Source: Alphaproteobacteria bacterium
Lineage (GTDB): Bacteria > Pseudomonadota > Alphaproteobacteria > Rhizobiales > Methyloligellaceae
NCBI GenBank assembly: GCA_016869535.1
Contig: VGDX01000005.1
Coordinates: 62,001 to 126,000 of the forward strand
Direction of reading: 5' to 3'
Length of the DNA: 64,000 bases
Shown: positions 1-9,454 of the stretch, piece by piece
Position numbering within the stretch: position 1 is the first letter of the stretch
How the letters are laid out: each line of letters opens with the position of its first letter
Made by a program: the position numbers and the translations under genes
The notes under the pieces: generated by a model
Seen by the model: the letters and a program-made list of their open reading frames with translations, nothing else
Told to the model about the DNA's origin: nothing
Database searches by the model: none

Positions 1-1003
1 TGTGAAACGGCGCATCCGGCATCAGGTCCTCGCCTACACTCCTCTGGTCGGCGTTGTTGACGCTGAGGCGAAAACCCGGCACCCGGTCGTCACCGCCGAA
101 GGGCAATGTGTAGTCGATCTCGCCATAGGCGGTGTTCATGGTGTCAGCGATCCAATAATTGACCAGACCGTAATTCCACTGTGACCCACGATAGCTCGCA
201 CCGGTGATCAGCACGCCTTCGTCCTGCGCCACGCCGAGCGCCTCGGAGAATGGGATAAAATCGTCGAGGTGACGCGGCTTGAAGCGCCAGAGATAAGAGG
301 CAATGTAATCGAGGTTCCGCTCCTTACTTTCTTCAGGCAGGAGCACGACGCCCTCGAACGTCAGCGGGATCATGCGGAAATCATTGGGGTTGATATAGGG
401 GGTGCGCACGAGCTGCCGGCCGGCCGTCAGTTCCTGTCCGGCGTATTTCAGTCGCGCGCTCGCTTGGCCGAGCGTGGTGATCTGATCGCCGTCGGGGGTG
501 AGGTTCAGCGTGGCACCCGCATCCTGCGAGGCATAAAGCGGCTGGCTCGTGTAAAGGGCGCCGCGCAATTGGAAAAAGTCGGCGATGTAGCCTGATTCAT
601 AAGCGAGCGCGCCGCCTGTCGTCAGCGCCTCGGGCTTGAGCAGACCGAAAATGTCCTCCGACATCCAATAGCTGCGGCTGTTCAGCCAGAGCCTGGTGTC
701 GCGCAGGAATGGACCCTGGTCCTGCAAACGTTCGCTGAACCCTTCCAGCCACGGCTCACGATCATCGACATAGGGCGCTGGGCCCCGCAAGTCTTCTCGT
801 GGATCCAGCGGACTTTCGAAACCCTCGCCGATCGGGCTGTAGGCCTGACGCGCCGACGGCGGTATGGGATAGTCGGGGACGCCGCCCAATCCTCCGGCTC
901 CGGCGTCTTGGGCGCGCACGGGCGTGCATGATGCAAACGCCAAAGCAGCGAGTGTGGCGACAAGGGCTCCATGTCTGGCTGACGCTGGTCCCGGCCCCGC
1001 CAT
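1..1003 (-). CDS. OprD-like outer membrane porin, C-terminus off the left edge
   Basis: Seen: an open minus-strand frame of 334 codons without a stop, starting at an ATG preceded by a GGGAGG ribosome site. The N-terminus has a positively charged then hydrophobic stretch ending near VRAQD, a plausible Sec signal peptide. The mature part contains LRDTRLWLNSRSY and RQLVRTPYINPNDFRMIPL followed by FEGVVLL, which resemble the strand regions of OprD-family porins (short diffusion channels for small organic solutes). The strand and turn pattern GRQLxRTPYxNxND is the best recognisable block. The gene is truncated by the window edge, so the C-terminal strands and final aromatic residue cannot be checked. 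The substrate cannot be read from this sequence. An alginate-export-type barrel is a less likely alternative. Confidence 0.72.
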   Translation of the reverse strand, partial: MAGPGPASARHGALVATLAALAFASCTPVRAQDAGAGGLGGVPDYPIPPSARQAYSPIGEGFESPLDPREDLRGPAPYVDDREPWLEGFSERLQDQGPFLRDTRLWLNSRSYWMSEDIFGLLKPEALTTGGALAYESGYIADFFQLRGALYTSQPLYASQDAGATLNLTPDGDQITTLGQASARLKYAGQELTAGRQLVRTPYINPNDFRMIPLTFEGVVLLPEESKERNLDYIASYLWRFKPRHLDDFIPFSEALGVAQDEGVLITGASYRGSQWNYGLVNYWIADTMNTAYGEIDYTLPFGGDDRVPGFRLSVNNADQRSVGEDLMPDAPFH

Positions 1004-1150
1004 TCTCCCTCCCCAAAGTCACGCGAGCTTGCCGGCCAAATCTAGCCGATTCCGCTTTTTACCGCGATTGACGCTCATCTCCCCTTCCCGTACTGGCTTT
1101 GCTACTGTCCCCCGCCGAATACTCCCGAAAAGGCTCGATCAGGCTGCTCC

Positions 1151-1789
1151 ATGCTCAAAGTCACGCGCCGCTGGGCGCTCTGTTTCAGCCTCTTCCTCGC
1201 CTTCGCCAGCGCCTGCTTTATCCTGGCGCATCACGCCGTCGCGCAGGATGAAGCCGAAGAAGAGGAAGGTCCGCCGGAATGCTACGAGACGCAGAATTTC
1301 GGCCCCTGGCTCGGCAGAGCTTCCGACCGTCAGGGCGGCGCGCTCTATAACGACGTACCATTCAACAATCCGAAGACCAGCCCGCTGCGCGCCGACATAC
1401 AAGTGTCGGTCGCTTATGACACGAGACTCGTGCTGTATGGCGATTTCGACAAGGTGCAATTCAGCAAGGACTTCCTTGTCGATCCCGCCAACCGCCTGAT
1501 CATGCGGGATGAGAATGGCAAGGAGGCGGTCAATGCGCCGCTCTGCGGCAATTGCAACAATATCGAGGAAGACAAATTCAGTGTCGTCCTGCCGCTCGCC
1601 ACGGCCCCTCTCCTGCGTGAAAGCCCGGCGGTCGAAATCGCTTTTCAGCTCAAAGGCCAGGAGGAAAGCGGCTTCAAGCTGACACTCGGCAATATGCGCA
1701 AGGCGCTAATCTGGGCCAATAAGAGAAAGTTCGCGCTTGCCGCGCAGATCGCCGAAGGGAAATGCACCTCCCCCGGCATAGAGGAGTGA
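1151..1789 (+). CDS. Secreted protein of unknown function with a CGNC motif
   Basis: Seen: 212 codons from ATG. The first ~31 residues form a signal peptide (basic MLKVTRR, long hydrophobic core, cleavage likely after HHAVAQ), followed by an acidic run DEAEEEEG. The mature part has Cys in PPECYET, a CxxC pair (CGNC) near residue 137, and a Cys near the end. Cys spacing suggests disulfides or metal binding in the periplasm, but that is inference. It is divergent from the porin gene, with ~150 bp between the starts that must hold both promoters. I do not recognise the family and assign no function. Codon use looks like that of its neighbours. Confidence 0.75.
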   Translation: MLKVTRRWALCFSLFLAFASACFILAHHAVAQDEAEEEEGPPECYETQNFGPWLGRASDRQGGALYNDVPFNNPKTSPLRADIQVSVAYDTRLVLYGDFDKVQFSKDFLVDPANRLIMRDENGKEAVNAPLCGNCNNIEEDKFSVVLPLATAPLLRESPAVEIAFQLKGQEESGFKLTLGNMRKALIWANKRKFALAAQIAEGKCTSPGIEE

Positions 1790-1798
1790 ATTTGCCGA

Positions 1799-3715
1799 TC
1801 AGACGACGTGGCGGCGTCTGAGCTCGGCGAGTACCGACTCGGCCAACGCGTCCGGACTCGTCTCGCTCGTTTTCAGGTCAAGCTCCGCGCGTTCAGGTGG
1901 CTCGTAGCCGGAATCGATGCCAGTGAAATTGCTGATAAGCCCGGCGCGGGCCTTGCGATAGAGGCCCTTGGGGTCGCGCGCTTCGCACACCTCCAGCGGC
2001 GTATCGACATAAACCTCGATGAATTCGCCGTCGCCGAACAGCTCACGCGCCATGCGCCGCTCGGAGCGGAACGGTGAGATGAACGAAACCATGACAATCA
2101 GTCCCGCATCGACGAACAGTTTGGCGGCCTCCGCCACGCGGCGAATATTCTCCACCCGGTCGGCGTCGGTGAAGCCGAGATCCTTGCTGAGCCCGTGGCG
2201 GATATTGTCGCCGTCGAGCATGTAGGTGTGGCGGCCGAGCGCATGCAGACGCTTTTCGAGCGTATTGGCGATCGTCGATTTGCCCGAGCCGGACAGGCCG
2301 GTGAACCAAAGCACGCAAGGCTTCTGGCCCTTCAGTTGGGCGCGGGCGCCCTTGTCGACGAACAGCTCCTGCCACTGAATGCTGGTAGCGCGGCGCAGGC
2401 CGAATTCGATCATGCCGGCCGCAACCGTGGCATTGGTGCAGCGGTCGATCAGGATGATGCTGCCGGTGTCGGTATTCTCGGCATAGGGATCGAAGACGAT
2501 GGGCTTGCCGGTGCTGAGATTGCATTCGCCGGCCTCGTTCAGCTCGAGCGTTTTGCCGGCGACGTGGTCGAGATTGTCCACGTTGATTTTGTATTTCAGC
2601 GCGGAGATGGTGGCAGTGGTGGTCTGGCCGCCGCATTTCAGGGTGTAGCTGCGGCCGGGTAGCATGGGCTCCTCGTCGAACCACACGAGACGCGCGGCGA
2701 TTTGATCGGCAACCTGCGGCTGTTCCTCGATGCCTGAAATGACGTCGCCACGACTGGCATCGACCTCCTCGGCGAAGGTGATCGTCACCGCATCGCCTTG
2801 GCGTGCAATTTCGAGATCGCCGTCGGCGGTGACGATGCGCGCGACATGGACGCGCCGGCCCGACGGATGGATGATCACCTCATCGCCTGGTCTCACCGTG
2901 CCGCTGGCTACAGTACCGGCATAACCGCGGAAATTTTGATCCGGCCGGTTGACCCATTGCACCGGGAAACGGAACGGCCGCTCCTGCGTATCATGGCTGA
3001 GATCCACGGTCTCAAGATGACCAAGCAGCGTGGGACCGCGATACCAATGCATATTGGCGCTAGGACTCGTGACATTGTCGCCTTTGAGCGCCGAGACAGG
3101 AATTGCCGTGATCAGCTCGAAGCCAAGCGGCTGGGCAAATTCACTAAACGCTTCGGCGATCTCCTCGAAAGTCGCCTGATCGAAATCAACGAGATCCATC
3201 TTGTTGATGGCGAGCGCGACCTTCTTGATGCCGAGCAGCGACAGGATGCAGGCATGGCGTCGCGTCTGGTTGAGCACACCTTGGCGCGCATCGATGAGCA
3301 GAACGGCGAATTCGCAGTTCGATGCGCCGGTCGCCATGTTGCGCGTGTACTGAACATGGCCAGGCGTATCGGCGACGATGAATTTGCGCCTCGGGGTAGA
3401 GAAATAGCGATAGGCGACGTCGATGGTGATGCCCTGCTCGCGCTCGGCCTGGAGGCCGTCGACCAGCAGGGAAAGATCGATCTCGTTGCGTCCGGCATTG
3501 GCGCGCTTGGAGTCGCGTTCGGCGCTTTTCAGCTGGTCCTCATAGACCAATGCCGAATCGTAGAGCAGACGGCCGATCAGCGTGCTCTTGCCGTCGTCGA
3601 CGCTGCCGCAGGTGAGGAAGCGCAACAGGCCGCGGTCTTCATCGGCGGCGATGCGGGCATCGACCCGCTCGGCCGCACTGTCCTTCTCGCTGCCGACCAC
3701 CCGGAGACGCGCCAT
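1799..3715 (-). CDS. cysN/cysC: Bifunctional sulfate adenylyltransferase large subunit / APS kinase
   Basis: Role: with CysD, the GTPase half adenylylates sulfate to APS; the C-terminal kinase makes PAPS. Seen: EF-Tu-like GTPase N-terminus with P-loop GSVDDGKST near residues 36-44, DTPGH and NKMD; a second P-loop GLSGSGKST near residue 472 starts the APS kinase domain, with DGDNIRHGL and FISPFRSER typical of CysC. The length of 638 residues fits CysN-CysC fusions (NodQ type). A longer frame reaches upstream, but the chosen ATG overlaps the cysD stop as TGATG, so translation is coupled. It is the last gene of the minus-strand run from the ABC exporter. No cysH, cysI or sulfotransferase is adjacent, so what consumes PAPS is not visible here. 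Confidence 0.96.
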   Translation of the reverse strand: MARLRVVGSEKDSAAERVDARIAADEDRGLLRFLTCGSVDDGKSTLIGRLLYDSALVYEDQLKSAERDSKRANAGRNEIDLSLLVDGLQAEREQGITIDVAYRYFSTPRRKFIVADTPGHVQYTRNMATGASNCEFAVLLIDARQGVLNQTRRHACILSLLGIKKVALAINKMDLVDFDQATFEEIAEAFSEFAQPLGFELITAIPVSALKGDNVTSPSANMHWYRGPTLLGHLETVDLSHDTQERPFRFPVQWVNRPDQNFRGYAGTVASGTVRPGDEVIIHPSGRRVHVARIVTADGDLEIARQGDAVTITFAEEVDASRGDVISGIEEQPQVADQIAARLVWFDEEPMLPGRSYTLKCGGQTTTATISALKYKINVDNLDHVAGKTLELNEAGECNLSTGKPIVFDPYAENTDTGSIILIDRCTNATVAAGMIEFGLRRATSIQWQELFVDKGARAQLKGQKPCVLWFTGLSGSGKSTIANTLEKRLHALGRHTYMLDGDNIRHGLSKDLGFTDADRVENIRRVAEAAKLFVDAGLIVMVSFISPFRSERRMARELFGDGEFIEVYVDTPLEVCEARDPKGLYRKARAGLISNFTGIDSGYEPPERAELDLKTSETSPDALAESVLAELRRRHVV

Positions 3716-4623
3716 CAGAAATAGCCCTCCTGCTTTTTCTTCTCCATCGAGCCGGCCTGGTCGTGGTCGATGACACGGCCCTGACGCTCGGAGTGCCTTG
3801 TCGCGATCAGCTCCTCGATGATTTCGGGCAGAGTGGCCGCGTCGGACTTGATCGCGCCGGTCAAGGGATAGCAACCGAGGGTGCGGAAGCGCACGCGTTC
3901 CATCCGCGGCGTTTCGCCAGGGTCAAGCGGCAGCCGGTCGTCGTCGACCATGATGAGCATGCCGCTGCGCTCGACCACCGGCCGTTCCGCCGCAAAATAG
4001 AGCGGCACCACGGGAATGTTCTCCAAATAGATATAGGTCCACACATCAAGCTCGGTCCAATTGGACAGCGGGAATACGCGCATGCTTTCGCCGGGCTTAA
4101 TCCCGGTATTGGCGAGATGCCAGAGTTCTGGCCGTTGCCGCTTGGGATCCCAATTCTGCGCGGCGTTGCGGAAGGAGTATACCCGCTCCTTGGCGCGGGA
4201 TTTCTCCTCGTCGCGGCGCGCGCCGCCGAACGCCGCATCGTAGCCATGGGCGGCAAGCGTCTGCTTGAGCGACTCCGTCTTCATGATGTCGGTATAGAGC
4301 GCGCTGCCGTGGGTGATGGGCGAAATGCCGTCGCGCACCCCCTGCTCATTGATATGCACCAGCAGCTCAACGCCGAGCCGTTTTGCCTCGCTGTCGCGAA
4401 AAGCGATCATCTCGCGGAACTTCCAGGTGGTGTCGACATGGAGCAGCGGGAAAGGCGGTTTGGCGGGATAGAACGCCTTCATCGCCAAATGAAGCATCAC
4501 CGAGGAATCCTTGCCGATGGAGTAGAGCATCACCGGATTCCGGAACTCCGCGGCGACTTCGCGCATGATGTGGATGCTCTCGTCCTCGAGCTCCTTGAGA
4601 TAAGTGGAAAGACGCTTCTTCAT
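3715..4623 (-). CDS. cysD: Sulfate adenylyltransferase subunit 2
   Basis: Role: catalytic ATP sulfurylase subunit, forms APS from ATP and sulfate together with CysN. Seen: 302 residues, the usual CysD size; PP-loop [10 protein letters not shown] at residues 35-44; the downstream [15 protein letters not shown] block and the [13 protein letters not shown] block are characteristic of CysD. The ATG lies two bases after the pssA stop, and its stop overlaps the cysNC start by one base, so it sits inside a polycistronic unit rather than in a stand-alone cys operon. No cysteine or CysB-type operator was recognised in front of it; expression probably comes from a promoter upstream of the lipid genes. 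Confidence 0.97.
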   Translation of the reverse strand: MKKRLSTYLKELEDESIHIMREVAAEFRNPVMLYSIGKDSSVMLHLAMKAFYPAKPPFPLLHVDTTWKFREMIAFRDSEAKRLGVELLVHINEQGVRDGISPITHGSALYTDIMKTESLKQTLAAHGYDAAFGGARRDEEKSRAKERVYSFRNAAQNWDPKRQRPELWHLANTGIKPGESMRVFPLSNWTELDVWTYIYLENIPVVPLYFAAERPVVERSGMLIMVDDDRLPLDPGETPRMERVRFRTLGCYPLTGAIKSDAATLPEIIEELIATRHSERQGRVIDHDQAGSMEKKKQEGYF

Positions 4624-4625
4624 GT

Positions 4626-5513
4626 CTAGGCGCTCAACTCCGTATCCGTCTCCGGGGAAGCGGTTTTTTCGGCAATGGCGAGCGGGGTCGCGCTCTTGCC
4701 GTTCTGGGACTTGGCCCGGCGTTCGTCCGCCCGCTCGAGCTGGAAATAGCGATAGGCGCTGAGCGGGATTAACGCAAGATAGGTTACCGAGCCCATGAAC
4801 AGCGTGAGCGAGGGAAAGGTTATGATCAAGGCAATGAACAGCGCCGCCAGCACGAAGATCGGCGGCACATGCTCACGCGCAATTTTCTGCCCGATGAGCT
4901 TGATGGAGAAAGTCGGCACCTTGCTGACCATCAGCAACGCTATGGCGATGGTGTAGAGCAGCACCAATGGCGTCAGACTCGGCCAATTCAGACCGAGATC
5001 GGCGGCATAGATCGGTAATAGCAGGATAATCGCCGCCGCCGGCGCCGGGACGCCGACGAAGAAATTGCTTTTCCAGGCAGGGACGTCGTCATCGTCGAGC
5101 GCCACGTTGAAGCGTGCGAGCCGTAGCGCCGAGCATACCGCGAACACCAGCACGGCGATCCAGCCGAAACTGCGCAAATCTTCGAGCGCCCAGCTGAACA
5201 TGATGATGGCAGGCGCTACGCCGAAATTGACGAAGTCGGCGAGGCTGTCGAGTTCCGCGCCGAAGCGCGACGAGGCCTTGAGCCAGCGCGCAATATGGCC
5301 GTCGAGCCCATCGAGAAAGGCCGCGAACACCAGCGCCGCCACCGCCAGATCCCAGCGATGCTCGATGCCCATGCGGATGGCCGTCAGCCCGGCGCACAGC
5401 CCGACCAAGGTGAAGATATTGGGGATCAACACGCGGATCGGCACCTGGCCGCGCGCGAATGAGAGCTTGCGCTTCTTTCGTTCGTCTCTCTCCGGATCGA
5501 AGGGAGGGAACAT
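4626..5513 (-). CDS. pssA: CDP-diacylglycerol-serine O-phosphatidyltransferase
   Basis: Role: membrane enzyme making phosphatidylserine from CDP-diacylglycerol and serine, the first committed step to phosphatidylethanolamine. Seen: 295 residues with several hydrophobic segments. The CDP-alcohol phosphotransferase signature is complete: DGLDGHIAR, then eight residues, then GAELDSLAD (pattern D-x2-D-G-x2-A-R-x8-G-x3-D-x3-D). A longer frame exists upstream, but the chosen ATG (MFPPFDPE) lies four bases after the psd stop and gives the normal basic N-terminus of the family. The C-terminal ~30 residues are charged and probably cytoplasmic. It is organised with psd, the next enzyme of the pathway. 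Confidence 0.95.
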   Translation of the reverse strand: MFPPFDPERDERKKRKLSFARGQVPIRVLIPNIFTLVGLCAGLTAIRMGIEHRWDLAVAALVFAAFLDGLDGHIARWLKASSRFGAELDSLADFVNFGVAPAIIMFSWALEDLRSFGWIAVLVFAVCSALRLARFNVALDDDDVPAWKSNFFVGVPAPAAAIILLLPIYAADLGLNWPSLTPLVLLYTIAIALLMVSKVPTFSIKLIGQKIAREHVPPIFVLAALFIALIITFPSLTLFMGSVTYLALIPLSAYRYFQLERADERRAKSQNGKSATPLAIAEKTASPETDTELSA

Positions 5514-5517
5514 GAAA

Positions 5518-6252
5518 CTAATCCTCCAGGCCGGAACGAGCCGCGACCCTTGCCGCGCTTGTATCTTCGTCGCGCGAAAATTCGGCGATGACCGTTTCGC
5601 CGCCGATTGCCGTCTGTCCTTTTTCGGCCAGCACCTCGCTGCCCGAAGGCAGATAGATATCGACACGGCTGCCGAAACGGATCAGACCGATACGCTCACC
5701 ACGGGCCACGCTAGCGCCCTCATCCACAAAAGTCACGATCCGCCGGGCAATCAGGCCGGCGATCAGTACCAAGCCCACCTTCTCGCCTGTCTCGGTCTCG
5801 ATGACAAGGGTGCGGCGTTCGTTCTCCTCGCTCGCTTTGTCCAGCTCGGCGTTAAGAAATGCGCCCGGAACATAGTTATCGGTGACGATGCGGCCGCCGA
5901 TGGGCGCGCGCACGATATGCACGTCGAGAACCGAAAGAAACACGGAGAGGCGCGTGAGGATCTCAGGTCCGAGCGCCAGTTCCCGCGACGGCACCACGGA
6001 CTCCACGGCGGCGATCTTGCCATCGGCGGCGCTGACCACGAGTCCCGCCCGCGACGGCGTGATACGGTCGGGATCGCGGAAGAAATACGCCATGAACACG
6101 GTGACGACGGCGCCTAGCCAGCCGAGCGCATCACTGATCAGGAATAAAAACAGCGTGGCGATTGCCGCGCCCGCGACGAATTTATACCCGTCACGATTGA
6201 TGGGCACGAACGCGTTGGCGATGCTGTCGAGAATGCCGTGTCTGTCGTTCAT
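5518..6252 (-). CDS. psd: Phosphatidylserine decarboxylase proenzyme
   Basis: Role: decarboxylates phosphatidylserine to phosphatidylethanolamine at the inner membrane, using a pyruvoyl group formed by self-cleavage. Seen: 244 residues, the short (PSD-A) form; two N-terminal hydrophobic segments; FRDPDR near residue 55; SAADGKI; VHIVRAPIGG; and IRFGSRVD near residues 191-198, where cleavage between Gly and Ser would create the pyruvoyl subunit. It starts nine bases after the ABC exporter stop and ends four bases before pssA. The order psd then pssA is a frequent alphaproteobacterial arrangement. Confidence 0.96.
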   Translation of the reverse strand: MNDRHGILDSIANAFVPINRDGYKFVAGAAIATLFLFLISDALGWLGAVVTVFMAYFFRDPDRITPSRAGLVVSAADGKIAAVESVVPSRELALGPEILTRLSVFLSVLDVHIVRAPIGGRIVTDNYVPGAFLNAELDKASEENERRTLVIETETGEKVGLVLIAGLIARRIVTFVDEGASVARGERIGLIRFGSRVDIYLPSGSEVLAEKGQTAIGGETVIAEFSRDEDTSAARVAARSGLED

Positions 6253-6261
6253 GAAGACTTC

Positions 6262-8193
6262 TTAGGTTGATGCCAGCGCCTCGTCTTCGAGACGTTCGGC
6301 CGCACGCGACGGCGGCACGTCCTCGCCACCCATCTTGGCAAGGCGCTCCCGCGCCTCGTCGGCTTCGCGCTGCCGCTGCCACAGGCTCGCATAGAGGCCG
6401 CCCTTGGCCAGCAACTCCATATGCGTGCCCTGTTCGACGATCTTGCCCTGGTCGAGCACGATGATGTTGTCGGCATGGGTCACGGTGGAGAGCCGGTGGG
6501 CGATGACGAGGCTGGTGCGCTCGCGCGCCACACGTTCGAAGGCGTCCTGTATCTCTTTTTCGGTATGGCTGTCGAGCGCGGAAGTGGCCTCGTCGAGCAT
6601 CAGAATGGGCGGTTCCTTCAGAATGGTGCGGGCAATGGCCATGCGCTGCTTTTCGCCGCCCGACAGCTTGAGGCCACGCTCGCCGACCAGTGCATCGTAG
6701 CCCTGCGGGAGTGTCATTATAAAGTCGTGGATCTGGGCGAGCCGCGCCGCGTCGCGCACATCCTGGTGTGTCGCATCGGGCTTGCCGTAGCGGATATTGT
6801 ACTCAATGGTGTCGTTGAACAGCACGGTATCCTGCGGCACCATGCCGATGGCCGCGCGAAGCGACTCTTGCTTCACGTCCCTGATATCTTGTCCGTCGAT
6901 GGTCACGCGTCCGCTTGAGATGTCATAGAAGCGGAACAGGATGCGGGAAATTGTGGATTTGCCGGCGCCCGATGGGCCAACGATCGCCACCATCTTTCCG
7001 GCCGGCACGGTGAAACTCAAATTCTTGAAGATCGGGCGGCCCGGCTCGTAGGCGAAAGACACATTCTCGAATTCGATTGCGCCTTTGCCGACCTTAAGTG
7101 GCTTCGCACCTTTGCGATCGACGATCTCGGGCTTCTCGTTGAGCAGCGCGAACATGGTTTCGACATCGATCAGCCCCTGCTTGATCTCGCGATACACCAT
7201 GCCCATGAAATTGAGCGGCACGTAGAGCTGGATGAGGATGGCGTTGATCATCACGAACTCGCCCACGGTCAGCGTACCGGCGGTCACGTCGCGCGCCGCC
7301 AGCAGCATGCAGATCACCATGCCGATGGTGAAGATGACCGCCTGGCCGGTATTGAGCACGCCGAGCGAGGTATAGGCCCGGATCGCGGCCCGCTCGTAAC
7401 GGGACATGGAAGCGTCGAAGCGCCGCGCCTCGAAAGCCTCGTTGCCGAAATACTTGACCGTCTCGTAATTGAGCAGGCTGTCCACCGCTTTCGAGTGCGC
7501 CTCGGTGTCCGACTCGTTCATGTCACGGCGGATGGCGATGCGCCGCTCGCTCGCCACGAACGTGAACAGCACATAGAGCACGACGGTAATAAGCACGACC
7601 ACCACGTAGATCCAGCCGAAATACCAGGCGACGAGACCGCTGATCATCAGCAATTCGACGGCGCTGGGGATCGAATTCAGCACCGCCATGCGGGTGATGG
7701 TGTCGACACCCGACACGCCGCGCTCGATGACTCGATTGAGTCCGCCGGTGCGGCGCTCGAGGTGAAAACGCAGAGACAGAGCGTGCAAATGGCGGAAGGT
7801 GCGGTTGGCAAGCTGGCGCACCGCATTCTGCGACACGCTGGTGAACAACACGTCGCGAAGCTGCGCGAACAGCACCATGAATATGCGCGCAACGCCGTAG
7901 GCGACGATCAGCATGGCGGGGACAATGGCAAGGCCGATAAACGAAACGCCGTCATCTTGGCCCGTGCCTGCGACGCCGGTCAGCCAATCGACCACGTTCT
8001 TGTAGAAGATCGGCGCGGCGAGCGTGACGATCTTGGCGATCACGAGTGCGGCGAGCGCGAGTACCACACGCAGGCGGAGATCCGCTCGCCCCTTCGGCCA
8101 GACATAGGGAAGCAGCTCCCGCAAAACGGACAGATGCCCGGTCCGCGCTTTCAGCACGGCGTCGCTTCTCGATTGCGGCAGCCGGTCTTGCAT
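6262..8193 (-). CDS. ABC exporter, fused permease and ATPase, Atm1/HMT type
   Basis: Role: half-transporter acting as a homodimer in the inner membrane. Seen: 643 residues; six predicted membrane segments in the first ~340 residues; Walker A GPSGAGKST near residue 405; ABC signature LSGGEKQR near residue 511; Walker B ILMLDEATSALD. The blocks FHLERRTGG and FMGMVYREIKQGLIDVE in the membrane domain resemble Atm1/ABCB7-type exporters, which handle glutathione-linked or polysulfide substrates. Its place in front of the lipid and sulfate-activation genes is suggestive but does not identify the substrate. It is the first gene of the five-gene run and follows a hairpin terminator, so its promoter should lie in the short stretch before its ATG. 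Confidence 0.9.
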   Translation of the reverse strand: MQDRLPQSRSDAVLKARTGHLSVLRELLPYVWPKGRADLRLRVVLALAALVIAKIVTLAAPIFYKNVVDWLTGVAGTGQDDGVSFIGLAIVPAMLIVAYGVARIFMVLFAQLRDVLFTSVSQNAVRQLANRTFRHLHALSLRFHLERRTGGLNRVIERGVSGVDTITRMAVLNSIPSAVELLMISGLVAWYFGWIYVVVVLITVVLYVLFTFVASERRIAIRRDMNESDTEAHSKAVDSLLNYETVKYFGNEAFEARRFDASMSRYERAAIRAYTSLGVLNTGQAVIFTIGMVICMLLAARDVTAGTLTVGEFVMINAILIQLYVPLNFMGMVYREIKQGLIDVETMFALLNEKPEIVDRKGAKPLKVGKGAIEFENVSFAYEPGRPIFKNLSFTVPAGKMVAIVGPSGAGKSTISRILFRFYDISSGRVTIDGQDIRDVKQESLRAAIGMVPQDTVLFNDTIEYNIRYGKPDATHQDVRDAARLAQIHDFIMTLPQGYDALVGERGLKLSGGEKQRMAIARTILKEPPILMLDEATSALDSHTEKEIQDAFERVARERTSLVIAHRLSTVTHADNIIVLDQGKIVEQGTHMELLAKGGLYASLWQRQREADEARERLAKMGGEDVPPSRAAERLEDEALAST

Positions 8194-8230
8194 TAAAGAT
8201 CATTCATCTTCGGCGCGGACTTTACGCGGC

Positions 8231-8257
8231 AAAAAGGGCAGCGCTTTGCCGCTGCCC
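8231..8257 (-). terminator. Rho-independent terminator after the LysM protein gene
   Basis: Seen on the minus strand: an 8-bp perfect GC-rich stem (GGGCAGCG / CGCTGCCC) with a six-base loop followed by TTTTT. It lies between the LysM gene stop and the ABC exporter start and should separate the two transcription units. Confidence 0.8.
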
Positions 8258-8314
8258 CTCCCCCGTGTCAGATATAGTCCGCGCCGCGTCTTGCGCCAAG
8301 CATGTCCGCGCTTG

Positions 8315-9394
8315 TCAATTCGGCTCGTTGGGCGGCTCGGCAATCGTCATTTTCTGTTCGGGATAGATCAGATTCGGGTTGCGGATGATCTTGCGGTTGT
8401 CGCGAAAGATCGTCTTGTAACGCCAGCCCGCGCCGAGATAACGCTGGGCGATGTCCCATAGCGTATCGCCTGGCAGAATTATGTATGTGCCGGGCCGGTC
8501 TTGCGGCGATAGCGACGAAGGCGGTGTGGCCTCGTCTTCCTGGATCGCCGCGGTTCGCGCCAGCGGCGGCGCTGATGTGCTTGGGGCAACTGCGCCTGCC
8601 GGTGCTGCGGCTTGGGGCTTGGCGGCTTGCGGCGCAGGAACGCCTGGCGCGGATGCAGAAGGTGCAGGCTCTCCGGGCCTGGTCGCCATGGCCACCGTAT
8701 CGGACGTAGGCCGCACGACATCGCCGGGCCCCGCTGCACCGACAGGACGCGGCGCGGCAACGTCCGTCGATACCGTTTGCTTGGCGGAAGATTTCTGCGA
8801 ACCGTCCGGTGACTGCGCCATCAGGGAAAGCGTGTGACCGCCGGGTGACAATGGCCGGTCCAGGACGATCGTCCACTCGCCCTGATCGTCGGCGGCTGCT
8901 TCCGCCACCTTCACGCCGTGACTTTCGACGATGATTTTCCATCCGGGCGCGGCGCGGCCGGCAATCACGCCTTCGCCGGTCGGTTCGATGCGCACGACAT
9001 CGAAGCTGGGCTCATCTCCGGATTTAGATTGCTGGGGCGACGCAGTATCGGTTGCCTCGTCCTCCGCCGTGGAAGGCGCAGCTTCCATTGCATCTTCAGC
9101 GGGAGCAGGTGTTTTGGCTGGTTCCGTTCCGGACGGAGTGGAACTATCGGCGGCTTTCTCATCGGCGGGAACCGGGGTGGCGGCTTTCTCGTCTTCGGAG
9201 GTACCTTCGTCCGCGGCTTTGTCTTCGGCGGAAGGCGGCACCGTGTCGGAAGGCGCAGGGGTCTCAATGGTCTCTGGGGCCTGCGCAGTCGAAGGCACAG
9301 GCGACGGTTCCCGCAACAGATAATATGCCGCGGCCGCGCCGAGGCAGAGCAGCGCCACGACGGCCAAGCTGGTAATGAGGTTCCGGCGTTTCAT
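8315..9394 (-). CDS. Membrane-anchored Ig-like and LysM domain protein
   Basis: Role: probable envelope protein binding peptidoglycan. Seen: 359 residues. An N-terminal hydrophobic anchor or signal (residues ~5-27), a ~120-residue Ala/Pro/Glu-rich low-complexity linker, an Ig-like module around GVIAGRAAPGWKIIVE and DQGEWTIVLDRPL, a second disordered stretch, and a C-terminal LysM domain (ILPGDTLWDIAQRYLGAGWR, ending IYPEQKMTI, near residues 305-350). Known: the Ig-plus-LysM architecture is common in Rhizobiales proteins of unknown exact role. The start chosen has GGGAGG nine bases upstream; an in-frame ATG ten codons further upstream is possible but lacks a good ribosome site. The neighbouring minus-strand gene encodes a related Ig-like module alone. 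Confidence 0.85.
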   Translation of the reverse strand: MKRRNLITSLAVVALLCLGAAAAYYLLREPSPVPSTAQAPETIETPAPSDTVPPSAEDKAADEGTSEDEKAATPVPADEKAADSSTPSGTEPAKTPAPAEDAMEAAPSTAEDEATDTASPQQSKSGDEPSFDVVRIEPTGEGVIAGRAAPGWKIIVESHGVKVAEAAADDQGEWTIVLDRPLSPGGHTLSLMAQSPDGSQKSSAKQTVSTDVAAPRPVGAAGPGDVVRPTSDTVAMATRPGEPAPSASAPGVPAPQAAKPQAAAPAGAVAPSTSAPPLARTAAIQEDEATPPSSLSPQDRPGTYIILPGDTLWDIAQRYLGAGWRYKTIFRDNRKIIRNPNLIYPEQKMTIAEPPNEPN

Positions 9395-9454
9395 TCCGTC
9401 GTTCCTCCCCGACTTAGCGGCCATACTATCTCAGGCCGAAGGCCAAAATACGTC

